Shown: in pieces, positions 43,056 to 47,981 of the stretch
How the letters are laid out: each line of letters starts with the position of its first letter
Numbering within the stretch: the stretch's first letter is position 1
Source: Brachyspira pilosicoli
GTDB lineage: Bacteria; Spirochaetota; Brachyspiria; Brachyspirales; Brachyspiraceae
Length of the DNA stretch: 47,981 nt
Reading direction: 5' to 3'
Assembly: GCF_008016535.1 (NCBI RefSeq)
Contig: NZ_SAXY01000043.1
Span: 1-47,981, forward strand
Notes under the pieces: model-generated
Database searches by the model: none
The model's input: only the letters and a program-made list of their open reading frames with translations
What the model was told of the DNA's origin: nothing
Program-made: the position numbers and the translations under genes

Positions 43056-44956
43056 AATATATTATCCATATTATCTTTTATAGATGAATTTATAGAGTTA
43101 ATAGAATCAAAACAATTTTGAAGCCTATAAAATATATAAGAATCTGTATTTATCGGCTCTTTTAAATCTTTGCTGTTAAAATTATCAATTTCATTTTTAA
43201 ATAGTTTTGCTATATTCTCTAAAATAAATGATATATTCTCTATAAACATTAGCATATTGTTTTTATCTTCTTTTCTATTGTATTTTTTTAATAAATATAT
43301 TAATTGCTCAGCTTCTACTATAAACTTTCTATTTGCCTCTATAAGTGAATCTGTAATTGGAGTACCTTTATATTTAGTTTGATTTTTTTCATGTATTATA
43401 ATATTGTTTTTTATCATATATGCTTTTAATAATATTTCATACAAATAACTTGAAGTATCTTCACCATTAATAACACGTTTCATTTGATTGATTATCATAG
43501 TATCTATATCTATAAGCTCGCTAATTTTATCAACCATGCCCTTATGGCTTTCAGTCTTCATTATAAAGTTATCAAACAGCCACACTATAAACAAAGCAAT
43601 CATAATAAATCCTACTCTCGATGAAGTAGAAAGTAATTTCGTCATATATGGAAAAGAAGATATTAATGCTGACATTGTGCCGTATATTTTTTTAAATAAT
43701 GTATTTATAGAAGCTAAAGATAACACAAAGCATAATCCTATAAAAGGTATAATCATATGATAAGGCATATATCTAAATACAATAGCAAATATTAAAACCC
43801 CTATAATATTTCCTATAAAATTAACTTTTAAATTAGCTTTAACATCTTCATAAAAAGGATACATCATTATATAAGAAAGTATAGAAAGCCAATAACCCCT
43901 TATAGCTATTTTTGCCGGCAAAAAATAACTAATTGTAAATGTCATACACATTACAATACCCATCTTTAAGGCAAATCTAAAATGGCATTTATTGATATTA
44001 AACTCTTTTTTTATTATTCTAAATTTTAAATAAAACTCTTTTTCTATCTCTAAATCATCAGCTCTATTTTCAAACATATTATGTAGTATATTATCAAGTT
44101 TTCTTAATACATAAATCCATTCATAATTTTTATTCTCATCGCTAAGAATATAATTATCATTAAAAGTTTTTATTTGTTTTGTTATAGAATTAAATTCTTC
44201 TTCTTTTTTAGTAATATCATTTTTTAAAAACTCTCTAATATTCTCTAAAAGCTTATATAAATTAGAAAAATAATCAAAATCACTATTTATTAAATTATTA
44301 ATGTTTTTATACTCTTTTTCTATTAACTGATTAACCTCTTCCAAAAATAATACAAACTCAAAATCATTAATATTCTTATTGCTCATAATGGAGTTTCTTT
44401 TTAATGAATCTGTATATATAGAAGATGTATATAACTTAATAGCAGAAAATAAATCGTCTATCTTTTTTAAATCACATTTTTTTCTGCATAGTAAGAGTAA
44501 TTTTTTGTTTATAATACCAATACATTTTGAAGCCAAAGCATTATTATTATTTTTAGTTATTATTTTGTTTAATGATAAAAATATAAATATAATTATCAAA
44601 GCAAAACCGATAGATTCCATTCTAAGATGTATGTTTTCTATTGGTATATTATAAGCTTGAAATATCACATAAGCAAAACCATATATAAAATATCCCCTAG
44701 GCACAAAATCATCAGATAATAAAAACACTATCAAAAAAGGCACTACAAAATTAAGTATTATTATTAAAAAAATATTTTGTTCTGCAATGGTAGCTAGAAA
44801 CCCAAGTAAAAGTATTCTAAAAGCTACAAGAGGATAATTTGATGCTGTAAAACTTTGACGCATTAATGCACATATAAATATACTCACCACACCAATAGTA
44901 GAGTTTTCTCTTCCATAGAGTTTTGAAGTTATAACAAGAATAAAAAGCCCCACCAA
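43052..44956 (-). CDS. FUSC-family membrane protein (aromatic-acid exporter-like)
   Basis: A protein of at least 634 residues with two clusters of membrane helices separated by a large cytoplasmic coil-rich domain, the layout of the FUSC/YccS/AaeB family of putative exporters. The second helical cluster starts FALKMGIVMCMTFTISYFLP followed by AKIAIRGYWLSIL. The first usable start is the TTG at 44956, which cuts into the first helix. The frame continues upstream as QKEIFISFLKRVAALTPSVL and further to a TAA at 45055-45053, preceded in frame by ATG-ATA-AAA (45064). The true N-terminus is therefore unclear and the gene may be disrupted at its fourth codon. Confidence 0.78.
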   Translation of the reverse strand: MVGLFILVITSKLYGRENSTIGVVSIFICALMRQSFTASNYPLVAFRILLLGFLATIAEQNIFLIIILNFVVPFLIVFLLSDDFVPRGYFIYGFAYVIFQAYNIPIENIHLRMESIGFALIIIFIFLSLNKIITKNNNNALASKCIGIINKKLLLLCRKKCDLKKIDDLFSAIKLYTSSIYTDSLKRNSIMSNKNINDFEFVLFLEEVNQLIEKEYKNINNLINSDFDYFSNLYKLLENIREFLKNDITKKEEEFNSITKQIKTFNDNYILSDENKNYEWIYVLRKLDNILHNMFENRADDLEIEKEFYLKFRIIKKEFNINKCHFRFALKMGIVMCMTFTISYFLPAKIAIRGYWLSILSYIMMYPFYEDVKANLKVNFIGNIIGVLIFAIVFRYMPYHMIIPFIGLCFVLSLASINTLFKKIYGTMSALISSFPYMTKLLSTSSRVGFIMIALFIVWLFDNFIMKTESHKGMVDKISELIDIDTMIINQMKRVINGEDTSSYLYEILLKAYMIKNNIIIHEKNQTKYKGTPITDSLIEANRKFIVEAEQLIYLLKKYNRKEDKNNMLMFIENISFILENIAKLFKNEIDNFNSKDLKEPINTDSYIFYRLQNCFDSINSINSSIKDNMDNIF

Positions 44957-45140
44957 AACACTTGGAGTTAAGGCTGCAACTCTTTTTAGAAATGAAATAA
45001 ATATTTCTTTTTGTTTTATATAATTATCTTTAGATAATATACTAAAACTTATTTATTTTATCATAATAATCAATATAAATAAAAATAAAAAATAGTCAAT
45101 AAGAAAATTATATATAACTTTTTAATTATTAATTTTTTAA

Positions 45141-45168
45141 TTGAATTTTATATTGTAAATAGTATAAT
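45141..45168 (+). promoter_or_regulatory. Promoter of the MFS transporter gene
   Basis: TTGAAT at 45141-45146, 16 bases, TATAAT at 45163-45168, about 28 bases before the ATG at 45197. Confidence 0.65.
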
Positions 45169-45196
45169 GGATGTCAATATTTATATAGGCTAAGCA

Positions 45197-46435
45197 ATGA
45201 AATTAAATTATAATCACACATTATATGCAAGTTATAATGGATACATAACACAAGCTATAATAAATATTTTTCCGCCACTTATTTTTATAGTTTTTCAAAA
45301 AGATTTTAATATATCACTAACACAAATAGGTTTATTATCTTCTTTTAATTTTGCAATGCAAATGATAATTGATTTTTTAGCTATTAAGTTTATAGATAAA
45401 ATAGGATATAGAATACCAATAGTTTTAGCACATATATTTTCTGCTTTAGGATTAATACTGCTTGGCATACTTCCTTTTTTTATTAATCCATATATTGCTA
45501 TACTAATATGTTTTTTTATTAATGCTATAAGCGGAGGTTTAATAGAAGTTTTAGTAAGCCCAATAGTAGAAGCTCTTCCTAAAAAACAAAAAACTAAAGC
45601 TATGAACATACTTCATTCTTTTTACTGCTGGGGCTCTATGGCAGTTGTAATATTTTCTACAATATATTTTAATTTATTTGGCATAGAAAATTGGAAATAC
45701 TTGTCTATTATTTGGGCAATAGTTCCTTTAATAAATATATTTTTATTTGCTAATGTTCCCATAAATGTATTGATTACTCATGAAGAAAATAAAAACGCTG
45801 ATAATACAGTATCTATAAGAAAATTATTATCTGTAAAAATAGTGTTAGTTTTTGTTTTACTTATGATATGTGCAGGAGCTAGTGAACAGACAATCGCACA
45901 GTGGGTATCATTATTTGCTGAGTTAGGTCTTAATGTAAATAAAAGTTTCGGGGATATATTTGGGGCTAGCATGTTTGCTTTTTGTATGGGAATAGTTAGG
46001 CTTATTTATGGATTTAAATCTGAACAGATTGACATAAAAAAAGCTCTTATTGCGTCTTCTATATTTTGCTTTATTGGTTATATTATAATAGTGTTTAGTC
46101 CTTATGCTTTTATATCATTAATAGGCTGTGCTTTAGTAGGTCTTTCTGTAGCTATAATGTGGCCTTCTGTGTTTAGCTTAGCATCAAAAAATTATAGTAA
46201 AGGTGGCACTGCAATGTTTGCTTTGCTTGCTTTGGCTGGAGATGTTGGTTGTGCTGTTGGACCTGGAATTGTAGGGTTTGTTTCTAATAATAAAAAAATA
46301 ATAATTATGTTTAACAATATTCTTTTGGATAATAATATTATGCAAATAGGATTGAAGGCAGGTATATTTTTTGCTGTAATATTTCCTATAATAATGTTTA
46401 TAACTTTAATATTTTTTAGAAGAAAAGAAAATTAA
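45197..46435 (+). CDS. Major facilitator superfamily transporter
   Basis: A 412-residue membrane protein with about 12 helices and a central cytoplasmic loop (NVPINVLITHEENKNADN). The N-terminal region, with the loop FIDKIGYRIPIVLAHIFSAL, and a CMGIVRLIYGF helix resemble the fucose permease-like group of MFS sugar transporters, but the substrate is not clear. Its stop overlaps the dusB stop by four bases, tail to tail. Confidence 0.88.
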   Translation: MKLNYNHTLYASYNGYITQAIINIFPPLIFIVFQKDFNISLTQIGLLSSFNFAMQMIIDFLAIKFIDKIGYRIPIVLAHIFSALGLILLGILPFFINPYIAILICFFINAISGGLIEVLVSPIVEALPKKQKTKAMNILHSFYCWGSMAVVIFSTIYFNLFGIENWKYLSIIWAIVPLINIFLFANVPINVLITHEENKNADNTVSIRKLLSVKIVLVFVLLMICAGASEQTIAQWVSLFAELGLNVNKSFGDIFGASMFAFCMGIVRLIYGFKSEQIDIKKALIASSIFCFIGYIIIVFSPYAFISLIGCALVGLSVAIMWPSVFSLASKNYSKGGTAMFALLALAGDVGCAVGPGIVGFVSNNKKIIIMFNNILLDNNIMQIGLKAGIFFAVIFPIIMFITLIFFRRKEN

Positions 46436-47403
46436 TCTTTTACAACTTCATCTATTAACCTAAACAAATCATTTTTATTTTCACATTTCATAAACTCGAT
46501 TTTTTTATCCATTCTAAAACCAGTAAGATATTTCATAATAAATTTACGCATAAAATGTATACCGCTCACCTCTCCATAAAGTTCACAGCATCCATTTATA
46601 TGCTCTATTAAAACAGATTTTAAATTTCTAGTATCATCATCATTATACTTAGAATTATCATCAAATATAGTATTTAATTCTCTAAACACCCAAGGATTAC
46701 CAATAGCAGCTCTTCCCACCATAATGCCATCAACCTTAGATATCTCAAAAGCCCTTTTAGCATCTTCTTTTGTTTTTATATCCCCATTTCCAATCAATAT
46801 ATAATTTTCTCCTAAAGCCTCTTTTACTTTAGCAATAGCCTCCCAATCTGCAACTCCTTTGTATAAATCGCTTGCATATCTGCCGTGAAGAGTAAGAAAT
46901 ACTGCCCCATTCTCTTTTAGAGCTAAAGCCCTTTCTATCTCACCTCCCTCGCCCCTCTGAAAGCCTAATCTTATCTTTACACTGACAGGCAAAGGAGAAA
47001 CACTTTTCACAGTATTAAGTATAGAAACCATCTTGTCTATATCGGATAAAAGCCCAGCCCCTCCATTGTTTCGCACCACCTTTTTTGTAGGGCAGCCCAT
47101 ATTAATATCTATAAATGAAAAACCAGATAAATCTGTAAGCTCTATCGCCTTCTTAAAATCATCTTCTTTATTTCCAAATATTTGCAAAGATATAGGATAT
47201 TCATCTTCCTTATGTTCCATATATCTATAAGTCTTTTTTATCATTCTTGCCAAAGCAGCAGCACTTACTAATTCTGTTACAAGAAGTCCGGCACCAAATC
47301 TTCTTGAAAGCCTTCTAAATACATAATCAGTATAACCTGCCATAGGTGCTAGAAAAAATCTTGAAGGAATCTCTACATTTTCTATTGTTATTTTTCTATT
47401 CAT
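46432..47403 (-). CDS. dusB: tRNA-dihydrouridine synthase
   Basis: A 323-residue FMN-dependent enzyme that reduces uridines in the tRNA D-loop. It has the N-terminal FLAPMAGYTDYVFRRL, the catalytic cysteine in INMGCPTKKVVRNNGG, the TLHGR phosphate region and IGNGDIKTKEDAKR. It is closest in style to DusB. In many bacteria dusB is cotranscribed with other genes, but here it stands alone between the MFS gene and an IS element. Confidence 0.93.
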   Translation of the reverse strand: MNRKITIENVEIPSRFFLAPMAGYTDYVFRRLSRRFGAGLLVTELVSAAALARMIKKTYRYMEHKEDEYPISLQIFGNKEDDFKKAIELTDLSGFSFIDINMGCPTKKVVRNNGGAGLLSDIDKMVSILNTVKSVSPLPVSVKIRLGFQRGEGGEIERALALKENGAVFLTLHGRYASDLYKGVADWEAIAKVKEALGENYILIGNGDIKTKEDAKRAFEISKVDGIMVGRAAIGNPWVFRELNTIFDDNSKYNDDDTRNLKSVLIEHINGCCELYGEVSGIHFMRKFIMKYLTGFRMDKKIEFMKCENKNDLFRLIDEVVKD

Positions 47404-47480
47404 AAAACTTAAACCTTATTTCAAGTTAGAGAATTATATACAATTAATAAAAAACTTCAATAAAAATATTATTTAATTAC

Positions 47481-47981
47481 TGTTAAGGAGTGTTAGATAT
47501 TGGACATTTTTTAGTATAAAAAAAGCAGTATCCTTGTTATAATATTTTGAACATAAAACAAATAAAAAGGATGCTACTATGAAAAGAGATTATAGCACAG
47601 AATTTAAATTATTTATAGTGGATGAAGCATTAGAAACTAAAAATATTAAAAGATTTCTAAAGATAGAAGAAATACCCAAATCTACTTTTTATGCTTGGCT
47701 TAAAAAATATAAAGACACTGGAACTGTCGCTAATTTTAGCACTAGACCAAAAACTTCTCCAAATATCTTTAATAATCAAAAAGCTATTAATTTAATTATT
47801 GAACTCTATACTAAAGAATATCGAGGTAAGCATTATATTAAAGCATATTTAAATCGTGAAGGCATTAAGATAGGGGTTACAGCTATAGAGAATGTACTAA
47901 AAAGAAATAATCTTTGGAGATATAAAACAAAAAAGAAAAAGAAGCGATATGATAAGCGTAAATTTGTCTCTAAAATACAAA
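47481..47981 (+). mobile_element. IS481-like element, left part, cut by window edge
   Basis: The presumed end at 47481 reads TGTTAAGGAGTGTTAGATAT followed by TGGACA. It aligns with the ends of the intact IS at 11459-12481 (TGTTTAGGAG...ATATTG) and of the remnant at 34166. A transposase gene follows 98 bases inside and is open to the window edge. The opposite end is outside the window. Confidence 0.75.
47579..47981 (+). CDS. IS481-like transposase, N-terminal part
   Basis: From the ATG at 47579, preceded by AAAAAGGATG, an open frame runs off the window. It encodes MKRDYSTEFKLFIVDEALET, a helix-turn-helix (PKSTFYAWLKKYKDTG) and a second HTH-like region (YRGKHYIKAYLNREG followed by IKIGVTAIENVLKRNNLW). 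The latter parallels KLKIKKQLELEDIKVGTTAI and ETVLKENNLY of the intact transposase at 11484-12389. About the first 134 residues are visible, without lesions. It should be a related but distinct IS. Confidence 0.85.
   Translation, partial: MKRDYSTEFKLFIVDEALETKNIKRFLKIEEIPKSTFYAWLKKYKDTGTVANFSTRPKTSPNIFNNQKAINLIIELYTKEYRGKHYIKAYLNREGIKIGVTAIENVLKRNNLWRYKTKKKKKRYDKRKFVSKIQ

Noticed and set aside
45295-45972. Minus-strand frames opposite the MFS gene
   Set aside because: Antisense shadows of membrane helices, contradicted by the clear 12-helix protein on the plus strand.
1-47981. tRNA, rRNA, CRISPR arrays, phage attachment sites or defence systems
   Set aside because: I looked for T-loop-like sequences, regularly spaced repeats, integrases and nuclease/methylase clusters and saw none. 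A covariance-model scan could still find a diverged RNA.

Overview
The window is a strongly AT-rich bacterial chromosome segment. Gene content and style suggest an anaerobic spirochaete of the genus Brachyspira: a TlyA-type rRNA methyltransferase/haemolysin, a large CheA, sugar ABC lipoproteins with minimal lipoboxes, an IMP dehydrogenase without CBS domains, IS481-type elements and GC-rich hairpin repeats between genes. This assignment is by recognition; no search was run.

Layout. (1) 1-11.3 kb: a transposase fragment at the left edge, then two carbohydrate ABC import clusters on the + strand. The first is binding protein, two permeases and a Gfo/Idh/MocA oxidoreductase. The second is binding protein, hairpin, two permeases and a DUF5107/TPR protein. 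A single MsmX/UgpC-type ATPase follows that could serve both. (2) 11.4-13.9 kb: a complete IS481-family element with 15-bp target duplications, inserted just upstream of the guaB promoter, then a GC-rich hairpin repeat. (3) 13.9-17.3 kb, minus strand: LOS heptose genes (GT9 transferase, GmhA), a monoacylglycerol-lipase-like hydrolase and a lipid-anchored flavodoxin. (4) 17.4-19.7 kb: an exported protein of unknown function and tlyA. (5) 19.7-29.4 kb, minus strand: a cyclic-nucleotide-binding protein gene split by an in-frame TAA, a flippase, a GldG-like protein, prfB with its programmed +1 frameshift, a galactokinase with an altered signature, and a Ca/Mn-type P-type ATPase behind a probable yybP-ykoY (Mn2+) riboswitch with promoter and terminator. 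(6) 29.5-33.5 kb: class II aldolase, CAP-domain protein, orphan ExbD, and a sulfur/selenium trio (YedF, cysteine desulfurase-like, DUF3343). (7) 33.5-34.6 kb: a scar made of GC-rich repeats, the tail of a Na+/H+ antiporter, an IS481 remnant and the last codons of a Cof-type phosphatase. (8) 34.6-36.5 kb: four tandem paralogous small lipoproteins. (9) 36.5-47.4 kb: gpsA, cheA, UDP-glucose dehydrogenase, a small phosphoesterase, an unknown protein, a FUSC-family membrane protein, an MFS transporter and dusB. (10) From 47.48 kb: the start of another IS481-type element, cut by the window edge.

The best leads are the manganese-type riboswitch controlling the P-type ATPase, the tandem lipoprotein family with one conserved C-terminal cysteine, two probable nonsense-interrupted genes, and the antiporter/IS/phosphatase deletion scar. 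I saw no CRISPR array, tRNA, rRNA, prophage or recognisable defence system.
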